Shown here one piece after another: positions 15,170-24,116 of a stretch of 36,604 nucleotides of DNA (its first letter is position 1; every line of letters starts with the position of its first letter). The notes beneath the pieces were generated by a model. That model searched no databases, was not told the origin of the DNA, and saw nothing but the letters and a program-made list of their open reading frames with translations. Made by a program: the position numbers and the translations under genes. Source of the stretch: Victivallaceae bacterium (GTDB lineage Bacteria; Verrucomicrobiota; Lentisphaeria; Victivallales; Victivallaceae); assembly GCA_028718375.1 (NCBI GenBank), contig JAQULZ010000008.1:1-36604 (forward strand). The letters run 5' to 3'.

Positions 15170-17563
15170 ATGTCTGAGTCCGGCAATGATAAGAAAAACA
15201 ATGAAACTCAGCTTTCCAGCACTTACCTGCTGAAAACGCCGCTGGATGCCGCGGAAATCGAGCTGACCCAGAAAATTGAAATCGATTATGAAAAAGTAAT
15301 CGACGGCGGCGGCAAGCGCCAGGCTCATACTCACCATCCGGGTAAGGAATTATCCGGCGTTCCGACCGGAAAGTCTATCTTCACCAAAAAACGGCTGGCG
15401 GATGATTACCTAAAATCGAGTACCATTCTTTCCGCCATCGGATCAGTTCCGCCGCTTGAGAAGGATCTCAAACTCCAGCCGGTAGACAGCAACTACGAAC
15501 TGAAACACCAGTTTTCGGAAGGGGCGCAGGGAATAATCCGGACGGCGTTCGACAAAGCGCTGAAACGCAATATCGTCGTCAAATCCCTTAAACCGGAAGA
15601 AGAAGCCGACCGGGCCCGGGAGGATGAGAGCCTGTTCGTTTCCGAAGCCCGGATAATGGCGCAGCTGGATCATCCGTCGATTATTCCGCTTTACGGGCTG
15701 CATTGCGGTACCGAGAGCAAACTGCACCTGGCGATGAAGCATATCCACGGCAAAACCCTCCAGAAATATCTCCAGGACACGGTTACCTTGTATGAGTGCG
15801 AAGGCATCGGAAGATTCGACGAGAAACGTTCCATGGCCACCCGCATTGAATACCTCATCAAAGTCTGCGAGGCGGTCGATTACGCGCATTGCAAGGGTGT
15901 CGTTCACCGGGACCTTAAACCGGAAAACATCATGATCGGCAATTACGGCGAAGTTTATGTCATGGACTGGGGACTGGCCTGTCTGGTCGATCCGGCTAAA
16001 CTTTCCGACGATGAACATTTGTCCGATCTCGGCAGCAAGTCAAAAACCCAATTGGCCGGCACGCCCTGCTATATCGCGCCGGAACTGATCCGGGGCGGGG
16101 AATGCAGTCCGCAATCGGACATTTTTTCCCTGGGGCTGATCCTGTTCGAACTCGTCACTCTGACCAAAGCCGTGCCCGGCGAAACCGTCAATGAAGTCCT
16201 GCGCAATATCGTCAACTGGAATTACCGCCCGTTTAAACACCGTTTTCTCAAAGGCCGATTGTCGCCGGATCTGAAATCGATCGTCGCCAAAGCCATCTGC
16301 GAGCCGCCGGCGCAGCGTTACCGAACCGCCGGCGACATGGCCAAAGACCTGAAACTTTTTCTGCGGCGCGAGGAGACGGCCGCCCGCCCGGACAACCTGT
16401 TCCGGAAATATGTCCGGGCCATGATCAATCACAAGCTGGTTACTTCGATCGTGATTCTGAGTATCCTGCTGGGGCTGTCCGCCGTCACCATCCGCAGCCT
16501 CTACCTCCAGAATCAGCTCATTAAAGAACAGAAACAGCGGGAGGCCAGGTTGACTTTTTTCCAGCACGGCGTTGCGGAAAGGGCCAATGAAATGGAACTT
16601 ATCTTCGCTTATTTAAAAACCCAGTTGGCAAACCTGGCTTATCGCGCCGGCTGTCTTCTGAACGCCAAAACCGCGGAGCGCGTTTCCCGGATTTACCGGC
16701 TGGGCGATTTCAGCCGGGCGTCGACGGCGCCGGACGATTACGCTTATGCACCTTCCTACGGCACCAAAGTCAGTCTGAATGAAGCGGTATTTCAACTGGG
16801 AACAAATACCCGGATAACCGATAACCTGAACCGGCGGATCATTGCCCTGCGGCCGATGCTCAAACACGTCCTGTTCACCAGCGGCGCGGAATTTCAGTCG
16901 AGTCCGGAAGCTGCCGTGCGGCAGGTCATTATCACCCGCGGCGCGCCGCTGAACTGGATCTTCATCGGGCTGAAAAACGGTTCCATGCTGATGTATCCGG
17001 GAAACAGCTATGCGGCGACTTACGATCCGCGCCACCGTCCCTGGTATAAAAGCGCTCTGGAAAAAAAACGCGGCATCGTCTGGTCAAAACCGTATCAGGA
17101 TGCCATGAGCGCAAAAATAGTCATGTGCTGCGCCCAGTGTGTTTATGACGAAGCGGGAATTTTCCAAGGAGTGATCGGAATGGACGTCAGTCTGGATTAC
17201 ATCCGGGGCTGTCTGTTCAGCCGCGTCACCGTTCCCGGACTGAAAGAATACCTGCTCAATGACCGGGGCCAAATTGTCCTTTCCAGCGATTTTAAGAACC
17301 GGAATGCGAAAACTCAACGCCATGGCGCGACTTTGATCCTGGAGGATTTCCCTTTCAGGGATGAGTTCCGGAATGCGGTGGAGCATGGGAAAGTGCAGTT
17401 TGAGGCGGTCAGGTACGACCGGAAATATATTTTTGCGCTGAACCGCGTTCCCTCGTTAGGATATTATTACCTTGAACAGGTCAGCGACCAGGAATTGCGC
17501 AAAGCCTGGGAAGCAAAAATTAGTAATGAACCACAAAATACACGAAACACACGAAAAAAATAA
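15170..17563 (+). CDS. Membrane Ser/Thr protein kinase with C-terminal Cache-like sensor
   Basis: 797 aa, with AAGGAG before the ATG. A low-complexity N-terminus (1-105) precedes a Hanks-type kinase domain (about 109-398). It has a glycine loop FSEGAQG, catalytic K138, HRDLKPEN at 246-253, DWG at 266-268 in place of DFG (common in PVC kinases), and the activation-segment APE in IAPELI. One membrane helix (about 424-441) leads into an extracytoplasmic region. That region has the Cache hallmark YDPRHRPWYKSALEKKRGIV near 615-635, then QDAMSAKIVMCCAQ and GVIGMDVSLDYI. It likely senses a small molecule outside and phosphorylates proteins inside. The last residues (NTRNTRKK) come from a dispersed repeat that runs over the stop codon, so the native end has probably been altered. 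Confidence 0.93.
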   Translation: MSESGNDKKNNETQLSSTYLLKTPLDAAEIELTQKIEIDYEKVIDGGGKRQAHTHHPGKELSGVPTGKSIFTKKRLADDYLKSSTILSAIGSVPPLEKDLKLQPVDSNYELKHQFSEGAQGIIRTAFDKALKRNIVVKSLKPEEEADRAREDESLFVSEARIMAQLDHPSIIPLYGLHCGTESKLHLAMKHIHGKTLQKYLQDTVTLYECEGIGRFDEKRSMATRIEYLIKVCEAVDYAHCKGVVHRDLKPENIMIGNYGEVYVMDWGLACLVDPAKLSDDEHLSDLGSKSKTQLAGTPCYIAPELIRGGECSPQSDIFSLGLILFELVTLTKAVPGETVNEVLRNIVNWNYRPFKHRFLKGRLSPDLKSIVAKAICEPPAQRYRTAGDMAKDLKLFLRREETAARPDNLFRKYVRAMINHKLVTSIVILSILLGLSAVTIRSLYLQNQLIKEQKQREARLTFFQHGVAERANEMELIFAYLKTQLANLAYRAGCLLNAKTAERVSRIYRLGDFSRASTAPDDYAYAPSYGTKVSLNEAVFQLGTNTRITDNLNRRIIALRPMLKHVLFTSGAEFQSSPEAAVRQVIITRGAPLNWIFIGLKNGSMLMYPGNSYAATYDPRHRPWYKSALEKKRGIVWSKPYQDAMSAKIVMCCAQCVYDEAGIFQGVIGMDVSLDYIRGCLFSRVTVPGLKEYLLNDRGQIVLSSDFKNRNAKTQRHGATLILEDFPFRDEFRNAVEHGKVQFEAVRYDRKYIFALNRVPSLGYYYLEQVSDQELRKAWEAKISNEPQNTRNTRKK

Positions 17564-17603
17564 GAAAGTTAAAAAATTTCGTGTATTTCGTGCATTTCGT
17601 GGT
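17530..17603. repeat. Hairpin copy of the CACGAAATA-unit dispersed repeat
   Basis: A left arm of three 9-bp units (17530-17556) and a right arm (17577-17603) are inverted with a few mismatches around an A/T-rich 20-base loop. The left arm lies inside the end of the kinase gene and supplies its last codons; the stop TAA falls in the loop. Related copies are at 10811 and 26872. Confidence 0.85.
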
Positions 17604-17635
17604 AAAAAAATAACCCCTAAAATAAGGAGACAAAA

Positions 17636-18121
17636 ATGAACAAGCGGGTCATTTTCGGCATCTTAACCGGTGGAATGCTCATCGTAAACCAGGCGGTCGC
17701 GGCGGACAAAACCGATCCGGCCGATACGAAAACCGCTGCTCCGGCGGTAACTGCGGTAGCCCCTGCCGCGCCCGTATCCAAAACCATGGAACCGGCAGCG
17801 GCTAAGCCCGCCGTGCCTACGGTACAGAAACCGGCGGCTGAAACCGATGATGAACCCAATCCGGCGATTTGTTTTGCGCGCGGTTTATCCAATATCTGCC
17901 TGTGCTGGCTGGAACTCCCGCGCTGTATCATTTACGATAATTACGCGATCCCGTTTTTCGGTCTTTTAGTAGGGATTCCGGAAGGTGTGCTCCTGACGGT
18001 TGTCCGGGCGGGTTCGGGAATCTTCGATGTCATATCACTGGGCTTCTCCGGCAATGCCCTTTACGGCAAAAACTTCCCGGACTGCATCTGGCAGTCAAAA
18101 TGGAAACCGGTCAAGAAATAA
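17636..18121 (+). CDS. TIGR04073-like (exosortase-associated) secreted protein
   Basis: 161 aa with an AAGGAG ribosome site. A signal peptide (NKRVIFGILTGGMLIVNQAVAA) is followed by an Ala/Pro/Thr-rich linker (about 25-75). The folded part has FARGLSNICLCWLELPRCI, then GLLVGIPEGVLLTVVRAGSG, then DVISLGFSG. This matches the pattern R-G-x-x-N-...-W-L-E-(I/L)-P ... G ... R-x-x-x-G of the TIGR04073 family, found in genomes with exosortase systems. That family assignment is from memory of the motif and is moderately sure. The role is unknown; it is probably exported and envelope-bound. No exosortase is in the window. Confidence 0.6.
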   Translation: MNKRVIFGILTGGMLIVNQAVAADKTDPADTKTAAPAVTAVAPAAPVSKTMEPAAAKPAVPTVQKPAAETDDEPNPAICFARGLSNICLCWLELPRCIIYDNYAIPFFGLLVGIPEGVLLTVVRAGSGIFDVISLGFSGNALYGKNFPDCIWQSKWKPVKK

Positions 18122-18146
18122 CCGGAGTAAACCGGAAAGATAAGTT

Positions 18147-19247
18147 TCAAATACGGTAAAAGCAGTTCGCCCGGAATTCGGCGAAGGCATCGTTTTCCAG
18201 AGCTTCCCGGATCCGGCGCATCAGATTGAGAAAATAATACAGGTTATGGATAGTCAATAAGCGCAGACCGGAAATTTCGCCGACATTCAGTAAATGCCGG
18301 ACATAGGCTTTAGTGAAATTCCGGCAGCAGTAACAGGCGCAGTTTTCATCGATCGGTGTGAAGTCCGCACTGTACCGTCCGGCTTTGACCGGAATGGTCG
18401 TGCCGTCGGAGACATAGGCGCTGCCGTGCCGCGCCAGCCGGGTCGGAAGCACACAGTCGAACATATCAACTCCGCGTGCCACCGCTTCAACCAGTTGCCG
18501 GGGAGTTCCCACCCCCATCAGATAACGCGGTTTGTCTTCAGGTAAAGACGGCACTGTCCAGTCCAGTACCTCAAACATGACTTCCTCGGGTTCGCCGACG
18601 CTCAGACCGCCGATCGCATAGCCGTCAAAATCGAGAGCAACCAGACCGGCGGCGGATTCCTGCCGCAAATCCTTATAAACCGAACCCTGAACGATGCCGA
18701 ACAACTGCTGGCCGTCGCAGAGTTTGCAGTCGCGGGATACGGTTTCCCAGCGGGCGGTCTGGCGCATGGATTTTTCCGCCGCGGCATAGTCGGCCGGGTA
18801 AGGGGTGCATTCGTCGAACGCCATGACGATGTCCGACCCCAAGGTACGTTGAATGGTCATGGATTCCTTCGGTCCGAGGAAAAACCGGCTGCCGTCGATA
18901 TGCGACGCGAAGTACACCCCGGTTTCGGTAATTTCACGCAGCGGCGCCAGACTGAACACCTGAAAACCGCCGCTGTCGGTAAGAATCGGCCGTTCCCAAC
19001 CCATAAACCGGTGCAGTCCCCCGGCCCGGGCGATAATTTCCATTCCCGGCTTCAAAAACAGATGATAGGTGTTGCCGAGAATTATTTCCGCGTTCAGCGT
19101 CGCCAGCTCATCCGGCAGCATCGCCTTCACTGAAGCGCGGGTGCCGACCGGCATGAACACCGGCGTATCGATTTTGCCGTGCGGGGTGGTCAACACTCCG
19201 CGCCGCGCTCCGGTAACCGGGCATTTTCCCAAGACTTTAAAACTCAT
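18147..19247 (-). CDS. tgt: tRNA-guanine transglycosylase
   Basis: 366 aa, the full bacterial length. It exchanges G34 of GUN-anticodon tRNAs for preQ1 on the way to queuosine. Visible are ILTDSGGFQVFSL with the general-acid Asp, GGLSVGEP, MGVGTPRQLVEAVARGVDMFDCV with the nucleophilic Asp, and the zinc site CACYCC followed by the His in YVRHLLNVGE. It is the last gene of the long leftward run and starts three bases after the DJ-1-like gene. It is convergent with the TIGR04073-like gene with 25 bases between, where no clear hairpin terminator is seen. Confidence 0.98.
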   Translation of the reverse strand: MSFKVLGKCPVTGARRGVLTTPHGKIDTPVFMPVGTRASVKAMLPDELATLNAEIILGNTYHLFLKPGMEIIARAGGLHRFMGWERPILTDSGGFQVFSLAPLREITETGVYFASHIDGSRFFLGPKESMTIQRTLGSDIVMAFDECTPYPADYAAAEKSMRQTARWETVSRDCKLCDGQQLFGIVQGSVYKDLRQESAAGLVALDFDGYAIGGLSVGEPEEVMFEVLDWTVPSLPEDKPRYLMGVGTPRQLVEAVARGVDMFDCVLPTRLARHGSAYVSDGTTIPVKAGRYSADFTPIDENCACYCCRNFTKAYVRHLLNVGEISGLRLLTIHNLYYFLNLMRRIREALENDAFAEFRANCFYRI

Positions 19248-19250
19248 CGG

Positions 19251-19802
19251 CTAACCTTTGACAAACATGCCGGTGAAAAGCTTCGCTACGGCCGCCCTCT
19301 TGCCGAGAGCTTCGGCGATCCGGCCGCCGAACTCAAACGCCGCTCCCGGCCCTTTGCCGGTAACAATCCGCCCGTCGCGTTCAGTCGGGCGGCCGGTCGG
19401 AACATTGCCCTCCAGATAATGCTCGAATCCCGGATAGGCAGTAATGGTTTTACCTGCGGTTAAGCCGAACCGGGCCAAAGCGATCGGCGCCGCGCAAATA
19501 GCCGCCGCCACACCCCCGGCGGCATAAACCGCGCCGGTAAATTCCATCAGTTCGTCGCTGTTGCGCAGGTTCATCGCGCCGGGCATGCCGCCGGGCAGCA
19601 CCACCGCACCGAAATCCGCCGCCCGCAAGTTTTTTAACTGCGCGTCGGCCAGCAGCCGGATCCCATGCGCTCCGACTGCTTCAAGGCCGTTCAATCCGGC
19701 CAGTACCAGGTCGAACTCCAAGCGCCGCAGCACATCGGCCGTAACTACCGCCTCGGCTTCCTCGAAACCAGGCGCCAGCACCATAACGATCTTTTCCTTC
19801 AT
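19251..19802 (-). CDS. DJ-1/PfpI family protein
   Basis: From the ATG at 19802 (AAGGA nine bases upstream) the product is 183 aa; an in-frame ATG at 19811 touches the ribosome site and is less likely. The DJ-1 signatures are VLAPGFEEAEAV with the conserved Glu, VVLPGGMPGAMNLR, and the nucleophile elbow AAICAAPIAL with the reactive Cys. Relatives are deglycases, chaperones or enzymes for modified thiamine precursors (YajL/ThiJ type); which applies here is not decidable. It sits between recO and tgt in the same run. Confidence 0.9.
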   Translation of the reverse strand: MKEKIVMVLAPGFEEAEAVVTADVLRRLEFDLVLAGLNGLEAVGAHGIRLLADAQLKNLRAADFGAVVLPGGMPGAMNLRNSDELMEFTGAVYAAGGVAAAICAAPIALARFGLTAGKTITAYPGFEHYLEGNVPTGRPTERDGRIVTGKGPGAAFEFGGRIAEALGKRAAVAKLFTGMFVKG

Positions 19803-19851
19803 AGCTGTCATTCCTTGGACGTTTGAAGATAACTTACATTCCGTCGTCCGG

Positions 19852-20499
19852 TTAGTATTTCAGTTGATGTTGTTTGATCAGGCGGTTGAGCCATTGATTC
19901 AACTGTTCCCACCAGACTTCATCCAGAACGGGGAGCGGCGCGCCTTCGTTGCCGCATTCGATGATCCGCTCAATGATCCGCTGCTGATTATGCGCCGCCC
20001 GGCTTTCCGGTTCGGGAATTTCCGGCAGCAGTCCGTTCTCATACAGATAACTGGTCTTGACGATCACCGAACACTGCCGGGAACTCCAGGGAAAATCCCG
20101 CCCTTCCCCCTGCAAAGCCCAGTTGAGCATGACATGGCGCAAGGCCTCATAAACCAAAGGGGACGGCAAATCCGGCGCGGAATTATTTAAAATAAATTCA
20201 GCGATCTTTACTGCCGTCGCGAAATTATCCGGAATATTGGCCAGGGCGTCGTTACTTCGAATCAGTTCAGCGCCGGTAACGGTATGCAGGCCGCCTTTAC
20301 CGGTATTGATGAAACTCACCTGCACTTCGCGAAACAGATCGAATGCCGGAAACTGTTTTTTCGATAATTTCCGCGCGCCTTTGGCGATCAGTTCAAGTTT
20401 GCCGAATTCAGCACTGAGCGCACCCAGGATCAGACTGCTTTCCCGGTAAGGCATTTTCCGGAGGATCAGGACATCGGCGGTTTCCAGCGAATCAGCCAT
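19852..20499 (-). CDS. recO: DNA repair protein RecO
   Basis: This 215-aa protein has an N-terminal OB-fold (TADVLILRKMPYRESSLILG, LELIAKGARK, QVSFINTGKGGLHTVTGAEL) and a helical C-terminal part. RecO loads RecA onto SSB-coated DNA with RecR. It is slightly shorter than usual (around 240 aa), and the four-cysteine zinc motif of many RecOs is absent, leaving only scattered cysteines. It follows the EF-hand protein gene by 10 bases. Confidence 0.88.
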   Translation of the reverse strand: MADSLETADVLILRKMPYRESSLILGALSAEFGKLELIAKGARKLSKKQFPAFDLFREVQVSFINTGKGGLHTVTGAELIRSNDALANIPDNFATAVKIAEFILNNSAPDLPSPLVYEALRHVMLNWALQGEGRDFPWSSRQCSVIVKTSYLYENGLLPEIPEPESRAAHNQQRIIERIIECGNEGAPLPVLDEVWWEQLNQWLNRLIKQHQLKY

Positions 20500-20509
20500 A
20501 TTTTCCCCG

Positions 20510-22510
20510 TCAAAACCAGTTGAATATCCGGCCGCACGCGATCGCGCCGCCGATAACTGCGATTACCGCCAAAACATAATAAAACCAGGCGTAGTCCCGG
20601 CTTTCCCCGTATTCCGGGCGGTAAGTGAAAGTCCGGGCGATTGTCCGCTTCAACTTCAGCCGCTGATTGACCGCCCAGCCCGCGGCTTCGAGAAACAGCG
20701 CCGGATTGCGGCGGCTCAACTTGAGCAGCGCGGCAATCACGGCCGGCGACATTACGGCAACAATGACCGCCAGAAATACCAGAACAATTCTGATCCAGGA
20801 AACGCTTTGCAACGTTTTCATCGCGAAGGCGACCCCGCTGCCCAGCGCCGCAACCCCGACGCCACCGCACAGCACCGCTATCGAGCCGGCACTCAGGAAT
20901 GAAGCCGGTTTCTGCGCTTCGATGGTTTTCACGCTTTTGTCCAAGTTTTTTTCGATAGCGTCGAAGCTGGAAAGTTTCAGCATCCGCTGGCTGATCGATT
21001 CGCCGGCCTTCCGGAACGGCAGCAGCAGGGTCTGCCGGAATGAAATCGGCCCGTTGACGAAATCGATAACCATCGCGTCCCGGTACCCCCCCCGGTTATC
21101 CAGAAATACCCCTTTTTTACCAATATAGAGGTTATTGACCGAACCGGCGGTAACCGCCGCCACGACAAACTGTTCCGGACTGCCCGCCAATTTGAGGTAA
21201 AGCATGCAGAGATTGGCCTGTAAGGCATATTTTTTATGTTCGGCCGGGTCTTTTACCGTCAGGGTCAAATCGAAATGCCGCCCGTCCATAATCAGCGAAC
21301 CGGCCTGGATCAGCGAAGTTTTACCCGGCGTGTAAAGGTCTTTGAAATTGACGAAATTATCGATGAGTTCCGGCAGATGCCGCCGCAGCAGGATCATTTT
21401 CTCCAGTTTCCCCAGTTTGGCGAGGGTGGCGCTGAGTTCGGCATCCCGAATCAGGATTCGACGCAGATTTTTGATGGCGGCGCCGTTCAGGTAGCCTTCG
21501 AGTTTCGCCCGCCCGAGTTTCCCGGCCGGATCGCCGGATATCCGGGCGCAATATTCCTCGTACGGCGCCAAGTCCTGTTTGAGCTTTCCCCAATTTTCCG
21601 GATCGAGAACGGTCAATTTGAATTCCGCGGCAAAATCCCGTACCTGACTTTGGAAACAGGGATTGACGCCGGCGGTCAGACTGAGTTCCGTTTTCTTATC
21701 GGGAAACGCCAGCGGCAGAGCTGCCAGGCAGTCATTGACCGCCTGCGGGTCTTCCAGCGCCAGCGGCGGGATGTTTTCGGGATCGAGCCGGAAGCGGTCG
21801 GCATTGACCGGATCGACCGCCACCAGCCGGCAGTAACTGAAATATTCGTCAATTTTGTTTTTCAGCGCCGAATAGGCGGAATAAGCGAGAGCGGGATGGG
21901 TAACATGCAATTCCGGTTTGGCGGTATTTTTTTCCCAGTCGAGGAAGTCTTCCGCTCCGGCGATGAATTGGTCCAACGTCTCCAAGGAAAGGCAATCCTT
22001 TCCCGAGACCGCCAGAAGATCATTGAACAAACTCAAATCGTCCGGCTCGCTGAGTGCGGCGGCGGTCAGTTTGCCGTCGCCTTTCAGCGGGCCGGCGGAA
22101 ACCGCATTAATCCGGGCGCTGACCTGGTCGAGCGTCAGTTCAAAAGTATCAGCGTCTTTCACGCCGAAATCGTTTCTGATAAACTCCAGCAGTTCCCGGC
22201 CCGCATCGGTTGCGGCGTTCAGCTCCGCAAGTTTCAGCGTTTCGGTCAGATTATTGAGTTCCTGCCGGGACTTGAAGGAGTCCAACAGAAAGCGGACTGC
22301 CGCGATGAGCTCATCGATCCGGATTGAACCGGAATTGTCCGGATCAAGACAAGCGAGAAATTTCTGATCGGCGCTCAGGCCGGCGCGGGGAGCGCTGGTC
22401 GCCGCCCAGAGCGCCGGATCCAGGTCAATGACCGCGTCCATGAATTCCGGGGCGGCGATGACGAATTGACCGGTACCGCCGATCATCCGGCAGGACAATT
22501 TTCCTTTCAT
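20510..22510 (-). CDS. Large EF-hand membrane protein of unknown function
   Basis: This 666-aa protein has no signal peptide. Residues 56-67 form a canonical EF-hand loop (DPDNSGSIRIDE: D56, D58, S60, G61, E67), followed by a helix. The centre is soluble and rich in charged and Leu residues. The last 130 residues carry three membrane helices (about 540-568, 575-600 and 640-664), so the large N-terminal part is probably cytoplasmic and tail-anchored. It sits tightly between aroC (9 bases) and recO (10 bases) in a housekeeping run, with a GAGGAG ribosome site. I do not recognise the family; calcium binding is an inference from the loop alone. Confidence 0.8.
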   Translation of the reverse strand: MKGKLSCRMIGGTGQFVIAAPEFMDAVIDLDPALWAATSAPRAGLSADQKFLACLDPDNSGSIRIDELIAAVRFLLDSFKSRQELNNLTETLKLAELNAATDAGRELLEFIRNDFGVKDADTFELTLDQVSARINAVSAGPLKGDGKLTAAALSEPDDLSLFNDLLAVSGKDCLSLETLDQFIAGAEDFLDWEKNTAKPELHVTHPALAYSAYSALKNKIDEYFSYCRLVAVDPVNADRFRLDPENIPPLALEDPQAVNDCLAALPLAFPDKKTELSLTAGVNPCFQSQVRDFAAEFKLTVLDPENWGKLKQDLAPYEEYCARISGDPAGKLGRAKLEGYLNGAAIKNLRRILIRDAELSATLAKLGKLEKMILLRRHLPELIDNFVNFKDLYTPGKTSLIQAGSLIMDGRHFDLTLTVKDPAEHKKYALQANLCMLYLKLAGSPEQFVVAAVTAGSVNNLYIGKKGVFLDNRGGYRDAMVIDFVNGPISFRQTLLLPFRKAGESISQRMLKLSSFDAIEKNLDKSVKTIEAQKPASFLSAGSIAVLCGGVGVAALGSGVAFAMKTLQSVSWIRIVLVFLAVIVAVMSPAVIAALLKLSRRNPALFLEAAGWAVNQRLKLKRTIARTFTYRPEYGESRDYAWFYYVLAVIAVIGGAIACGRIFNWF

Positions 22511-22519
22511 GACTGCTCC

Positions 22520-23575
22520 TCAGCCGCGGAGGGCGGCGTGTTGTTTGATCAGGTCGACAAGCACGAGCGCGCTCATGGCTTCCAGCACCGGAACCAGCCG
22601 CGGGCAGAGGCAGGGATCATGCCGTCCCCGGATTTCACAAACCGCTTCCCGGCCGTTGACGTCAACCGTCCGCTGCGCCTGGGCGATGGAAGAAGTCGGT
22701 TTCACCGCTACCCGGAAAATGATCTCTTCACCGGTCGAAATGCCGCCGATAATGCCGCCGGCATGGTTGGATTTGAACCCGGCCGGGGTCATTTCGTCGT
22801 TATGCTGCCGGCCGGTCATTTCCGCCGCCCCGAACCCGGCGCCAAATTCGATGCCTTTGACCCCGCCGATCGACAGCGCCGCCTTCGCCAGTTCCGCATC
22901 GAGTTTATCGAAAACCGGTTCACCGATACCTGCCGGAACTCCGGAAATCCGGCATTCCACCACCCCGCCGACACTGTTTTGCTCCGCCGCCGCCTGCCGG
23001 ATCAGCTCAATCATGCCCGGTGCGGCATCCGGGTCGGCCGTCCGTACCGGATTGCGCTCTATTTCGTCCGCGCAATACTTTTCCGCCCGGAGCTTGCCGA
23101 CGGCCGCCGTAAAAGCCAGGATTTTTATCCCCTTGGCGGCCAGCAGTTTTTTCGCTACCGCCCCGGCGGCGACCCGCGCGGCGGTTTCCCGGCCGGAAGC
23201 CCGGCCGCTGCCGCGATAATCGCGGATGCCGTATTTCATCGCATAAGTGTAATCAGCATGGCCGGGACGAAATAAATCTTTAATAGCGCCGTAATCGGCG
23301 GAACGCTGGTCTTCGTTGAAGATCAGCATCATCAGCGGCGTCCCGGTGGTTTTGCCGGCAAAAACGCCGGACATCAACTGGACGGTATCGGATTCCTTGC
23401 GCTGAGTGGTCACCGCCGACTGGCCGGGCCGGCGGCGGTCGAGTTCGCCTTGAATATCCCGCTCGTCAAGTTCGATTCCCGGCGTTACGCCGTCGACAAT
23501 CACCCCGACCGCCCGGCCGTGGGATTCGCCGAAGGTGCTGACCGTAAATACTTTACCGTAAATGCTGCCGCTCAT
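22520..23575 (-). CDS. aroC: Chorismate synthase
   Basis: 351 aa. It converts EPSP to chorismate using reduced FMN. Signatures: FTVSTFGESHGRAVGVIVDG at the start with the catalytic His, RRRPGQSAVTTQRKESD, SGRASGRETAARVAAGAVAKK, and HAGGIIGGISTGE. The start overlaps the end of aroK by 23 bases, suggesting translational coupling of the two shikimate-pathway genes. Confidence 0.98.
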   Translation of the reverse strand: MSGSIYGKVFTVSTFGESHGRAVGVIVDGVTPGIELDERDIQGELDRRRPGQSAVTTQRKESDTVQLMSGVFAGKTTGTPLMMLIFNEDQRSADYGAIKDLFRPGHADYTYAMKYGIRDYRGSGRASGRETAARVAAGAVAKKLLAAKGIKILAFTAAVGKLRAEKYCADEIERNPVRTADPDAAPGMIELIRQAAAEQNSVGGVVECRISGVPAGIGEPVFDKLDAELAKAALSIGGVKGIEFGAGFGAAEMTGRQHNDEMTPAGFKSNHAGGIIGGISTGEEIIFRVAVKPTSSIAQAQRTVDVNGREAVCEIRGRHDPCLCPRLVPVLEAMSALVLVDLIKQHAALRG

Positions 23576-24116
23576 GGATTTTCTCCTCGATTTTAGTTAA
23601 AATCAGCCGCCCGGCTGACCGTACCGGCGTATCTTCCCTGAATTCGATCGTCAAATCCGATAATTCAATATAACGCCGCTTGCGTTCGGAGTAAAGCCGC
23701 AAAAATTTTTCCCGGGGATTTTCACCCCGCAAAAACGGCGGCAGACCGTTTTTCAGGATGCGCCGATACAGGATTTCGGGGGTATGGTCGATAAAAACAA
23801 AAAAACCGAGCTGTTTAAGTTCAGCACCGATTTTCGGGTTGGACGGCGCGCCGCCCCCCAATGCGATCACCCGAGTAACATCGGCAGCGGCGGTCGCGAT
23901 GAGTTCCCGGATCACCTCGGCTTCCAGGGTACGGAAATAATCTTCGCCGTGCAGATTGAAAATCTCCCGTGAATTCAGGGGATTTTTTTCCAGTTTGAAA
24001 TACTTTGCTTCAAGCAGTTCGTCCGTATCCAGAAACGCGCAGTTCAGCCGCTGCGCGATAAACCGCCCGTGGGTGGTTTTACCGCAATGTTTCATGCCGC
24101 AAATGACGATATTCAT
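23553..24116 (-). CDS. aroK: Shikimate kinase
   Basis: 187 aa, P-loop kinase phosphorylating shikimate with ATP. Walker A GMKHCGKTT at 7-15, FLDTDELLE with the shikimate-binding Asp, YFRTLEAEVI with the substrate Arg, LGGGAPSNP, and a lid region ending in RGENPREKF. The start overlaps the end of argB by 4 bases and the 3' end overlaps aroC. Confidence 0.95.
   Translation of the reverse strand: MNIVICGMKHCGKTTHGRFIAQRLNCAFLDTDELLEAKYFKLEKNPLNSREIFNLHGEDYFRTLEAEVIRELIATAAADVTRVIALGGGAPSNPKIGAELKQLGFFVFIDHTPEILYRRILKNGLPPFLRGENPREKFLRLYSERKRRYIELSDLTIEFREDTPVRSAGRLILTKIEEKIHERQHLR

Noticed and set aside
21236-22327. 363-codon plus-strand frame
   Set aside because: Antisense shadow of the EF-hand protein gene; no ribosome site or recognisable domain.
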